NCBI GenBank assembly: GCA_003573635.1
Contig: QUTJ01031451.1
Location: 1 to 11,842 of the forward strand
Direction: 5' to 3'
Origin: Goniomonas avonlea
Taxonomy: Eukaryota > Cryptophyceae > Goniomonadida > Goniomonadaceae
DNA: 11,842 nucleotides
In this document: piece by piece, positions 1 through 6,568 of the stretch
Layout: each line of letters opens with the position of its first letter
Numbering within the stretch: position 1 is the stretch's first letter
The notes under the pieces: model-generated
What the model was told of the DNA's origin: nothing
The model's input: only the letters and a program-made list of their open reading frames with translations
Databases searched by the model: none
Made by a program: the position numbers and the translations under genes

Positions 1-131
1 GATTCCCGAAGTCCGCAGTCTTGTCCTTCTTTTCTTTTCTGGGTGGGTGTTGCACTTGGACCAATCCTCCGAAAGGTGTGATTGTTGGCCGCTCCGCGGT
101 TTCCAGGATGCTTGAATAAACTCTCTCTCGC
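1..131 (+). mobile_element. tRNA-derived SINE, 5'-truncated by window edge
   Basis: The first bases are the end of a Pol III B box (GATTCCC) and continue into a body also found, reverse-complemented, at 548-633. The body holds a pyrimidine stretch, a GGGTGGGTGTTGCAC block and CCAATCCTCCGAAAGG. It then has about 30 bases missing from the other copy (TTGGCCGCTCCGCGGTTTCC), followed by GATGCTTGAATAAA and a short TC tail (121-130). The head with the A box lies upstream of the window. The two copies agree closely over about 75 bases apart from small indels, which suggests fairly recent transposition. The SINE assignment is inferred from the second copy, which carries both boxes. Confidence 0.7.
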
Positions 132-494
132 GTGCGCAATCTACGGATCTGTGGCTTGCGCTATAAGCAGTTTCTAGTCAAGAGTGACTGTCTCAGAGCC
201 TCCAAGGCTCGAGAGCCTGACTCAGTGAGCCGAGGGACCGCAGGCTGGCACCAACTCGAAGCCTCGAGAAGGCAACAATCCCGCAGGTCTACTCCGCGCT
301 TCAATAGCATGGTTGAAGCTTCAACTTGAAGTTCATAACTTAGTAAAGATAATTCAAGCACCTGAGCAGCCACAGACTCTGAGATTCGTAGATATCTGCC
401 TATAAAGGAGCAGGTGAGAGAGAGAGAGAGAGATTATTACATGTACCTAGGAACTGCATAGCAGCCACGGATCCTTAGATCTGCCTAGGTATGT
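132..494. other. Non-coding stretch with decayed SINE-like fragments
   Basis: No credible gene is visible: both reading frames here are short, lack similarity to anything I know and start at non-ATG codons. Around 350-385 (ATTCAAGCACCTGAG, then CAGCCACAGA) and 448-470 (AGGAACTGCATAGCAGCCAC) there are weak matches to the 3' part of the repeats at 1566 and 2522. A short GA tract lies at 417-433. The stretch separates two SINE copies in opposite orientation. Confidence 0.4.
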
Positions 495-527
<33 letters not shown>

Positions 528-703
528 TTTATTCAAGCATCTCGTGGACCTTTCGGAGGATTGGTCCAGTGCAACACCCACCCAGAAAAGAAAAGAAGGA
601 CAATTAGACTGCGCACAGCGGACTTCGGGAATCGAACCCAGGACCGGATCATGATGTACTAGTAGCGGACCGCTACCAACTAGGCCACACTCCCCTGACT
701 CCC
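495..703 (-). mobile_element. tRNA-derived SINE with TC tail, full-length copy
   Basis: On the minus strand the element starts GGGAGTCAGGGGAGTG. It carries a perfect Pol III A box (TGGCCTAGTTGG, 676-687) and a perfect B box (GGTTCGATTCC, 628-638), about 49 bases apart, as in a slightly stretched tRNA. A non-tRNA body follows with a TTCTTTTCTTTTCTGGG tract and CCAATCCTCCGAAAGG. The 3' end is GATGCTTGAATAAA followed by a TC dinucleotide run (495-527). The tRNA part cannot fold an acceptor stem, so it is not a working tRNA. The length of about 210 bases and the A box/B box/body/simple tail layout are typical of SINEs. Compared with the copy at 1-131 it lacks about 30 bases just before the tail. 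I do not recognise the family by name. Confidence 0.8.
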
Positions 704-1255
704 AGAAGGGAAGAGAAGAGAAGAGAGAGATGGGTGAAGAAAGGACTACGTACGAAGCGCAGTAAGATTCTTAGTCACAAGTGTTACTGCTTCATCTAGG
801 TCAAGCACAAAGGAAACTATGTTTACTAAGCAGGGTCGCATTGGTTAGGGGTATCATGTACAACTACTGCATCCATGTCGTGTGTCGGGCTGAGAGATCT
901 ACCTGTATCAAGTCCCATCGGAGATATGGAGGGAAAGGTGTGGAGATCAATGAGGCAGTGTTCCCTGACAACCGAAGGAGATACAAGAACAACACCAAAT
1001 GTAATATCCAACCTCCAATACATCTTTCCCCACGGGCTCTGATCAGGTTCGTTAATTGTTGAAAATCTATGGAAAATAAGGTTAGATGTTGACACGCACC
1101 TCAGCACCTCAGTGACCTCACCCCACCTGCCAGTGAAAGTCACTGAAAGATGCGCCAGGAAACCAAAGGAGGCCACCGGAGTTCTAGCCACCCTAGGGCT
1201 GACACGAGAAAAAGTATATGTACCACCAACGTATAGACCAAAACCCTCTCTCTCA
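704..1255. other. Intergenic stretch, no gene recognised
   Basis: A GA-rich segment (716-731) lies just upstream of the SINE head. The minus frame at 826-1191 and plus frame at 781-1062 show no domain, no ATG-supported start and no codon pattern like the real genes in this window. A segment near 838-880 (CATTGGTTAGGGG, then CATGTACAACTACTGCAT) faintly resembles 1975-2010 and could be an older dispersed repeat. Confidence 0.4.
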
Positions 1256-1320
1256 GGGAGTCAGGGGAGTGTGGCCTAGTTGGTAGTGGCCCGCCACATC
1301 AATGTGACATCATCATGAGT
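1256..1320 (+). mobile_element. SINE head fragment (A box only)
   Basis: The start GGGAGTCAGGGGAGTG and the A box TGGCCTAGTTGG (1272-1283) are identical to the head of the minus-strand SINE. The match continues as GGTAGTGGCCCGCC and then drifts. No B box follows, so the copy is truncated or diverged downstream. It is preceded by CTCTCTCTC, so it too sits next to a TC tract. Confidence 0.65.
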
Positions 1321-1390
1321 GAGAGGAGACTTTTAAACACCTATAAGATACCCATGTGTGTGTGTCGCTACACCACATGTACACACAACT

Positions 1391-1421
1391 CCCCCCCCCC
1401 CCCCCCCCCCTCTCTCTCTCC
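1391..1421 (+). repeat. C20 homopolymer followed by TC repeat
   Basis: A run of 20 C (1391-1410) passes directly into TCTCTCTCTCC. Homopolymers of this length are prone to sequencing and assembly length errors. Confidence 0.9.
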
Positions 1422-1504
1422 TGAATCTTCTCTTCTCTTCTGAGAGTCTTCTCTTCTCTTCTCTTATGCCTTCGGATTCAAGCCATTCAGGAAACGCTGA
1501 GACC

Positions 1505-1525
1505 AGAGAGAGAGAGAGAGAGACT

Positions 1526-1564
<39 letters not shown>
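1505..1564 (+). repeat. GA/TC microsatellite
   Basis: Two AG-dinucleotide tracts (1505-1523 and 1528-1564) are split by ACTCTG. On the minus strand the second is the TC tail directly following the 3' end of the repeat unit at 1566-1634. Confidence 0.9.
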
Positions 1565-1565
<1 letters not shown>

Positions 1566-1568
<3 letters not shown>

Positions 1569-1645
1569 TTCAAGCCATTCAGGAACCGCTGAGTGGCCAC
1601 AGACCCATGAGGGCCTGCCTGAAGGCATAAGAGATAAGAGAAGAG
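1566..1645 (-). mobile_element. Short retroposon unit, type 2, copy A
   Basis: Read on the minus strand, the unit starts with TCTTCTCTTATCTCTTATGCC and continues through GGCAGGCCCTCATGGG, TGGCCACTCAGCGG and CCTGAATGGCTTGAATCC into a TC tail. Its 3' part resembles the 3' end of the tRNA-derived SINE (TTGGCCGCTCCGCGG, then ATGCTTGAAT), so the two types appear to share a tail. No A or B box is seen. About 69 bases are identical to the copy 111 bases downstream. Confidence 0.6.
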
Positions 1646-1676
1646 AGAGAGAGACAGAGACAGTGAGAGAGAGAGA

Positions 1677-1747
1677 GGATTCAAGCCATTCAGGAACCGC
1701 TGAGTGGCCACAGACCCATGAGGGCCTGCCTGAAGGCATAAGAGAGA

Positions 1748-1756
<9 letters not shown>
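1677..1756 (-). mobile_element. Short retroposon unit, type 2, copy B
   Basis: The unit is identical to copy A over 1677-1745 versus 1566-1634 and is flanked by GA tracts on both sides. The 111-base spacing and identity suggest a local tandem duplication, or near-simultaneous insertion, rather than two old insertions. Confidence 0.6.
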
Positions 1757-1800
<44 letters not shown>

Positions 1801-1836
1801 AGAGAGAGAGAGAGAGAGCGAGAGAGAAAGTGTGAA
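1754..1836 (+). repeat. GA/TC microsatellite
   Basis: AG dinucleotides run from 1754 to 1836, interrupted by CC at 1799-1800 and CG at 1819-1820. A GT-rich patch follows at 1847-1880. Confidence 0.9.
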
Positions 1837-2031
1837 GAGAGAGGAAGTGTGTGTGTGTGTGTGTTGTGTTGTGTGTGTGTGTCCTACTCCAGACCGATGA
1901 GCCCACCGAGAGACTTCAAGTTGCCCAGGCTACCAGCAGCATGTAGTCAAGAGAGAGAGAGGATCACTGGGGGGGTCAAGGGTTGTCATCATGTGCAACT
2001 CTGCATACTAGGGGCTGACGGGGCTAGGCGG

Positions 2032-2069
2032 TCTTTTTTTTTTTGTGTGTGTGTGAGAGAGAGTCTGAG

Positions 2070-2128
<59 letters not shown>
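2032..2128 (+). repeat. T10, GT and GA compound microsatellite
   Basis: A T run (about 2034-2044) leads into GT repeats, then interrupted GA and GAAA units, then a pure GA tract (about 2082-2128). The long plus-strand frame that crosses it (1564-2310) is only the translation of GA repeats. Confidence 0.9.
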
Positions 2129-2401
2129 CTGTAGTATTCACATGGACCAAGGAAGCATGGGTTCAACGATTTTCCCTTGACGGTCTGACGCATTACACAG
2201 TGTCACACACACAACTCACACATGCACAACACACTGAACTTGGAATTTTTCGAATTGATCATTTTTGTCTCTCTGAGTCAGTCTCTGAGATTTTCCCCAA
2301 GTCACTCTGAGACTCGAACATGTTCAAATTCAGGAATCAATCATCTCTTAAAGATTATGTTTGGCGCCTCTCCTCGCACTACCACTGCCTACCAGAGCAG
2401 T

Positions 2402-2415
2402 ACACACACACACAC

Positions 2416-2453
<38 letters not shown>
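2402..2453 (+). repeat. CA then CT compound microsatellite
   Basis: ACACAC repeats (2402-2415) are followed by a pure CT tract at about 2419-2453. Confidence 0.9.
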
Positions 2454-2456
<3 letters not shown>

Positions 2457-2475
2457 TCTCTTGAGCAAGAGATAG

Positions 2476-2523
2476 AGGGCCTGCCTGAAGGCATAAGAGA
2501 GAAGGGGGGGGGGGGGGGGGGGG
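2476..2523 (-). mobile_element. Type 2 unit fragment next to a G20 (C20) run
   Basis: The 5' part of a type 2 unit is present (2476-2503, GGCCTGCCTGAAGGCATAAG on the plus strand). It is followed by a run of 20 G (2504-2523). On the minus strand this C run is attached to the 3' end of the next unit. Confidence 0.55.
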
Positions 2524-2612
2524 ATTCAAGCCATTCAGGAATCAGGAACCACTGAGCGGCCACAGACCCTTGAGGGCCTGCCTGAAGGCATAAGAGAGAA
2601 GAGAAGAGAAAG
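2522..2612 (-). mobile_element. Type 2 retroposon unit, copy D, poly-C tail
   Basis: This unit matches copies A and B but carries subfamily differences: an extra TCAGGAA block, CACTGAGCGG in place of CGCTGAGTGG, and CCCTTGAGG in place of CCCATGAGG (all read on the plus strand). On the minus strand its 3' end GGCTTGAATCC is followed by a C20 run instead of a TC tail. Confidence 0.6.
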
Positions 2613-2644
2613 AGAGGGGCGGGGGAAGAAAAAAAAAAAAGAAA

Positions 2645-2735
2645 GGGGGGGGGGGGGGGGGGGGGATTCAAGCCATTCAGGAATCAGGAACCACTGAGCG
2701 GCCACAGACCCTTGAGGGCCTGCGAGAAGAGAAGA
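2645..2735 (-). mobile_element. Type 2 retroposon unit, copy E, poly-C tail
   Basis: This unit has the same subfamily marks as copy D, including the extra TCAGGAA block. It stops early at GGCCTGC, losing the GAAGGCATAAG part, before the GAGAAGAGAAGAG flank. On the minus strand it has a C21 tail (G run at 2645-2665). D and E are about 142 bases apart and probably a tandem duplication. Confidence 0.6.
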
Positions 2736-2845
2736 GAGCGAGAGAAGAAGTGTGTGTGTCTGTCTGTGTGTTGTGTGTCTGTGTCCTACGACTCTGGTAG
2801 CGCAGGTCTCAGCGGGCTCATCTAGTCAGACAGAGAGTGAGAGAG

Positions 2846-2865
2846 AGGATTCAAGCCATCACCAT
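2846..2865 (-). mobile_element. Type 2 unit 3'-end remnant
   Basis: GAGAGAGGATTCAAGCCAT is the 3' end of a type 2 unit with its short TC tail. The sequence beyond it no longer matches. It marks the right edge of the repeat island. Confidence 0.4.
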
Positions 2866-3419
2866 TCTGGCGGTTCCTTATCGAGTCTTACTCTAAGTTC
2901 AAAGGGCTAATATCTAGCTTAAATCGCGGTATCTTTTCCCGCCTGACTTCTATCATGATCAAGGTGAAAATGACGACCTGTCTGGCTCCAACTGTTGAGC
3001 ACGGCTGGGAATTAATTTCACTGGTGCTGGTAATTCCGTTTTGGGTGTCAGGCAGATCCTGAACACATGCACTCTCTCTGATAGTTTTGTGATGACGCGT
3101 GAGCTGATTCTGAGAGGACAATCTCACTTGGATCAACTCTCTCGCTGATGCACCTAACGCATGGAAGGACACGGATGGGCCTCCGTCCATGCAGCGGCTA
3201 GCATCGGTGACATGGTGTGATTCCCCATTTGAAACCATGACAGGGGGCACGTGTAGAGGATATGGTGAGATGTGCTGCAAACTCGAAACGGAATGGCTGT
3301 GGGACTTTTCCTCCTCTAATCATTAAATGTTAGCCGCGGACATGCGACAACAAGGGGGGCCAGTTTCACAGGTGTGGTTGGATAGCGAGTGTGCCCTGGA
3401 AAAAAGTTTCGTGGCAGGA
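2866..3419. other. Stretch downstream of cytochrome c1, no gene seen
   Basis: The sequence is of mixed composition without microsatellites. The open minus frame at 2888-3280 has no recognisable domain and lies just past the cytochrome c1 stop. The part near 3420 should be the 3' untranslated region of that gene, but I cannot fix a polyadenylation site. Confidence 0.35.
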
Positions 3420-4660
3420 TCAGTGGAAGAACAGCTTGCGGTTCTTGATCGGGGACCAGCGGAATCGCTTGTAGTAACCAGCACCGGCCATTGCGAACAA
3501 GAGCGCCGCAACGCACTTGATGCCCATCTGTTTGGGTTGCGGTCAGCTGGGTGAGCTGGTGCTTGAGGGTTGAGGAGAGGTTGGTCAGCAGCGAGCCACT
3601 GACGTAGGGGCACGGGATTCGAGAGTTGGGGGGGGGGGGGGATGCTCAGCGGTGAGATGAATCGGCACGACGGTTCGATGCGGGTGGTCACGAGATGTCG
3701 GATTGCACAGGACAGCCCTCACGGCGAACCAGCGGATCTAACAACAGACTGCTGGTAATACACACCTGCTTGCGGACATCCTGCTCGGGCTCGGCGCACC
3801 ACGCCAAGAAAGTGGAGCAGTCCTTGGCCATCTGGGACAGCGAGGCCTCTGTGCCGTCCTCATACTCGACCTGTTACAGCAGAGCTTAGACAACCGACAA
3901 CCTAAACACGAGTTTGCACCTGTCCAGAACAAATAAGGGGCGGGGGCATGGCAAGCTTGCCACCGGGGAAGTAAGGGTTGTAGTGCTGACCCTCACCCAC
4001 AGTGACGCCAGGGGGAGGCTCGCGGTAGCCTGTCAACAGGGCGAAAATATAGTCTGCACCACCGTGGCGGCCCTTGGTGATCAGAGACAAGTCCGGAGGC
4101 TCGGCGCCGTTGTTTGCGGCCTTAGCAGCCTCGGAGTTGGGGTAGGGAGACTTGATGTAGTCGGAGAGCTTGCCCGGACGCTCGAACATCTCACCCTGGT
4201 CATCGGGGCCATCCTGCAGTCAAAGTCAACTACATCCCGCTAATACATCCTTAGCGTAATGTGTCGAAGGCGCACCGTGTACTCTTTTTCTGCGGCCAGC
4301 TCCTTCGCTTTTGCTTCTGTGCAGATCGTGCCGACCAAATTGCGGTAGGCGATGAGCTTCAGCCCGTGGCAGGAGGCACAAACCTCCGAAAACACCTGAT
4401 AACCACGGCGGATACTTCACAAAATCGTCAGCGCTGGGAAATTGCTGAGAAAAGACAGCAACCGACCTGGCGGTATCGAACGCTTCGAACGGACCAGAAT
4501 GGCTCCACGGCTGGTTAACAAAGTGGAGTGCGTCATCAGAAAACGCCAATGTAGTACCCGCAGCCGCCCCTGCCGCCGCGGCCAAAGTCGCATATCCACC
4601 CGCGGAAGGCACCCTGCGGGACACAGCCGCTCGCGCAGCATTTGCGAGTCTCGACGCCAT
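3420..4660 (-). CDS. CYC1: Cytochrome c1, heme protein of respiratory complex III
   Basis: This is the heme c subunit of the mitochondrial bc1 complex; it passes electrons from the Rieske protein to cytochrome c. There are five exons: 4660-4467, 4414-4276, 4213-3920, 3870-3766 and 3527-3420. Joined, they give 279 residues ending at TGA. The start is the ATG at 4660 (GCAATGG context); the codon five upstream is TTG. Residues 1-40 form a bipartite targeting signal: a basic amphipathic part ([16 protein letters not shown]), then an Ala-rich hydrophobic stretch. The c-type heme site is C77-A-S-C80-H81. Family blocks include [48 protein letters not shown] and [14 protein letters not shown], with M200 the expected sixth heme ligand. 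A C-terminal anchor at about 249-263 is followed by [13 protein letters not shown]. Introns are 52, 62, 49 and 238 bases, all GT-AG. Against the family, the exon 2/3 join (EYT then DGPDDQGE) is about two residues short, and LICSGQ is one residue longer than the usual LYDGQ. No inactivating change is visible. Confidence 0.96.
3628..3641 (+). repeat. G14 run inside the last cytochrome c1 intron
   Basis: The run lies in the 238-base fourth intron and is a C14 tract in the transcript. That intron is about five times longer than its neighbours, so the tract may mark an insertion. Confidence 0.8.
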
Positions 4661-4702
4661 TGCTGCTATCCACAACAGGATTGAGGGGTGTGACGGCCGA
4701 TT

Positions 4703-5196
4703 ATGCTAGGGTCGACCGTTATCTTGACTTGTGACGCACGAATAGAAGAACTATCCTCGTATAAACAGCTTGACATGCTTTGAAAATTTCAAAGCAAGCC
4801 CACCCAAAGAAAAAAGCGCGAAGTGGAGGCGTCCCCAAACCACCAGTGAGCGTCGTTTTGAGCCCCATTGTTGAGCCGCGTTGTGTGTGATTGTTTTGCA
4901 AGGGATCTCACGATTGTTCCAGTGGAAGTTGACAAGGAGAACGAGGTATTGAACACCCCCCCGAAAGCGTAAGTCGGCTCTGTTTGACCCACGTTCACCC
5001 ATTCACCGTTTGTCCAGCCCGAAACCAGCCCACGGAACACCCAAGGCTGATCGGGCTGTTCAAGAGGGTGGAAGAGGAGAAGGTGGCTCCAAACCAGTTC
5101 GAAGACCGGTGTTTTCTGGTGGAGGTACAAAGCTCGAGATGTGAAGGCCGCGCAAGTGACGATCTACTGAACTGTAATTAACAGACCTCTCTGTAA
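4703..5196 (+). CDS. Possible small spliced gene of unknown function
   Basis: This is a weak model. An ATG at 4703 opens MLGSTVILTCDARIEELS. With GT-AG introns at 4759-4794 and 4846-4902 the frame continues as KPTQRKKREVEASPNHQ and DLTIVPVEVDKENE. A further block, RLIGLFKRVEEEKVAPNQ then FEDRCFLVE (about 5047-5121), has high third-position GC like the real genes. It is followed by a good intron (GTACAA to AACAG, 5125-5184) and a stop at 5194-5196. The join between the two halves is the problem. The strong GTAAGT donor near 4969 leads to a different frame, and only a weaker donor/acceptor pair keeps this one. The ATG is just 42 bases from the cytochrome c1 ATG on the other strand. I recognise no family. 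It may be a divergent small gene, or chance. Confidence 0.2.
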
Positions 5197-5324
5197 ATAT
5201 GCCCGAACCTGAGTAATGCAACAAATACAGTGTGTTGCGGTTTACACTGGATCACTCTCCATTTTGATGACGACAAAACCGTTGACGAAGAGGACTCACT
5301 CTTCTGCCTCTACTGATCCTAGAG

Positions 5325-5603
5325 ATGCTGAAACACTCTCATCGCTCGCCTTGTCCTAGCTCTAGCTCTCGCTCCCTCTCCCAACTTTTCTCCGACAGGG
5401 AATCATCTGACTCCGATCCACCCGTCCCTCGTCTCTCTCTGTCTCGTCGTCTCGCTCTTGCGCTCCAGGCTGAACAGGCACTGGCCCAACTGGCCCAACG
5501 CCAGCAGAGAACTCACTCTTCTGCCTACCTCTCCCACGCCCTCTCTCCCTTTCTCTCTCTCTGTCAATGTCGTACAAGACTCGACACACCCACACGCACA
5601 TAG
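5325..5603 (+). CDS. Doubtful 92-codon open frame
   Basis: A true ATG opens an uninterrupted frame ending at TAG. It is Ser/Arg-rich with a short helix-like part (LALALQAEQALAQLAQRQQR). It lies in a pyrimidine-rich stretch and ends in CA repeats, where open frames arise easily. No domain is recognisable and no splice pattern supports it. Confidence 0.15.
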   Translation: MLKHSHRSPCPSSSSRSLSQLFSDRESSDSDPPVPRLSLSRRLALALQAEQALAQLAQRQQRTHSSAYLSHALSPFLSLCQCRTRLDTPTRT

Positions 5604-5668
5604 ACACACACAGATAGAGCCATAGACACAGACACACCCAAAGCCAGGCACACACACAGAACACACAC
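5579..5668 (+). repeat. CA-rich imperfect microsatellite
   Basis: Interrupted ACAC repeats with CATAGACACA-type variants cover about 90 bases. Confidence 0.75.
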
Positions 5669-5683
5669 TGGCTACGAACCACG

Positions 5684-6112
5684 TTGGGTTACGTCAGCCC
5701 CCTTGTATCAAAGCCATCACGTGGTCTCGTGTCGCCCGACGGACAGCTTCGTGAAGGGACTCGAAACTCAATCAGATGTCGCCCACCATCCATTGCACAT
5801 GAAGAAGACAGTCTAGGTTTCAAATTTAATGAGCACGCAATTGCAATCAGAGAGTGCGAAGAGTAGCTCGTATCAGTGAGTGAAATTCTCACTGGTGAGC
5901 TGCCGTTTCCCCACGAAATCGCTCGACGATACCATAATGAGGTCGTCTTCTCAGGCGAAACGCCAAGGCTGTGGCATCTGCGATTTACCAATATCTGGGC
6001 GAGTTCATGCGCATTCGCCCCGTTCCAACCACCCCACGCCCCCCTGGAACTGTCGTTTGAGGACGACGCGGTGTCGATGAATTGGGAAGGTACCCGCTGG
6101 CAGGATTCATAG
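5684..6112 (+). other. Two open segments in one frame split by a single TAG
   Basis: The frame from 5684 runs to a TAG at 5864-5866 and stays open again to the TAG at 6110-6112. The second half (ILTGELPFPHEIARRYHNEV, then DDAVSMNWEGTRWQDS) has a fairly coding-like composition. There is no ATG start, no ordinary-sized intron that clearly removes the TAG, and the opposite strand is open too. It could be a decayed gene, an exon of an unresolved gene, or chance. Confidence 0.15.
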
Positions 6113-6384
6113 CGTTGTGTGACCACGGATTCCAAGACAGGGACGATGTCGGCTGACGGGGGCGTGTGTACTGCTGAGCGGTTGGCTGGCTTTTTGCCTG
6201 TGGCTGAAACCGCAGCGCGTCAACAAAAATAACAAACACAAAGGACACACTCACTTGGGAAACAGGTCGAGGAGTCCCGTTGGTGTTCGATAGTACGGCT
6301 GCACGGACCGGTACAGATGCGTTGCTGCTGATCGGACCGCCAGGTCGCGGGGTCGTACCACCACCGCCAGAACGGGGGGGGGCT

Positions 6385-6450
6385 GTTTGGCCTGTGTGCG
6401 TGCGTAAGAGTGATGCAGAGAGCGGTTTGGCCTGTGTGCGCGTGTGTAAG
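6385..6450 (+). repeat. Imperfect 40-base tandem repeat
   Basis: GTTTGGCCTGTGTGCG occurs at 6385-6400 and 6425-6440, each followed by a GT/GC-rich segment and GTAAGAGTG. A further GTGCGCGTGTGT stretch follows at about 6475. It lies downstream of the PDZ-PH gene. Confidence 0.7.
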
Positions 6451-6568
6451 AGTGGGCATGCCTTCTGCGTGCATGTGCGCGTGTGTCAGTGTCCGAGCAG
6501 AGTGAACAAGGCATCGATCGGCGTAGAGCCGATTGTTGGTCACGATTTGGGTTTTGGTGACGCCGCAA

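Larger units (their letters stand above)
5197..6568. other. Long intergenic stretch, mostly low complexity
   Basis: Pyrimidine-rich sequence (about 5320-5570) is followed by a CA-rich patch (about 5579-5668) and mixed sequence with only doubtful reading frames. A 16-base direct repeat (ACTCACTCTTCTGCCT) occurs at 5294 and 5511. The part just below 6569 should be the 3' untranslated region of the PDZ-PH gene. Confidence 0.4.

Noticed and set aside
606-690. A tRNA gene on the minus strand
   Set aside because: The A and B boxes are good, but no acceptor stem or proper anticodon arm forms, and the sequence continues into a SINE body found elsewhere in the window.
838-2030. A third dispersed repeat family (838-880 versus 1975-2010)
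   Set aside because: The similarity is short and gapped, so it could be chance.
1464-2310. Long open frames of 90-248 codons over the GA tracts
   Set aside because: They are translations of GA/TC repeats (Arg-Glu or Ser-Leu runs) that also pass through retroposon units in several frames.
1566-2735. CRISPR-like array of repeats
   Set aside because: Repeat units of about 65-80 bases are separated by microsatellites, differ by subfamily and occur in a eukaryotic intron-bearing context with no cas genes.
2888-3280. 130-codon minus-strand frame
   Set aside because: No domain, an uneven composition, a position just past the cytochrome c1 stop, and no splice pattern.
4661-4675. Cytochrome c1 start five codons upstream
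   Set aside because: That codon is TTG; the ATG at 4660 has a good context and begins a normal presequence.
5689-6135. 148-codon minus-strand frame
   Set aside because: It begins at TTG, has no recognised domain, and overlaps an equally open plus-strand frame; neither is convincing.
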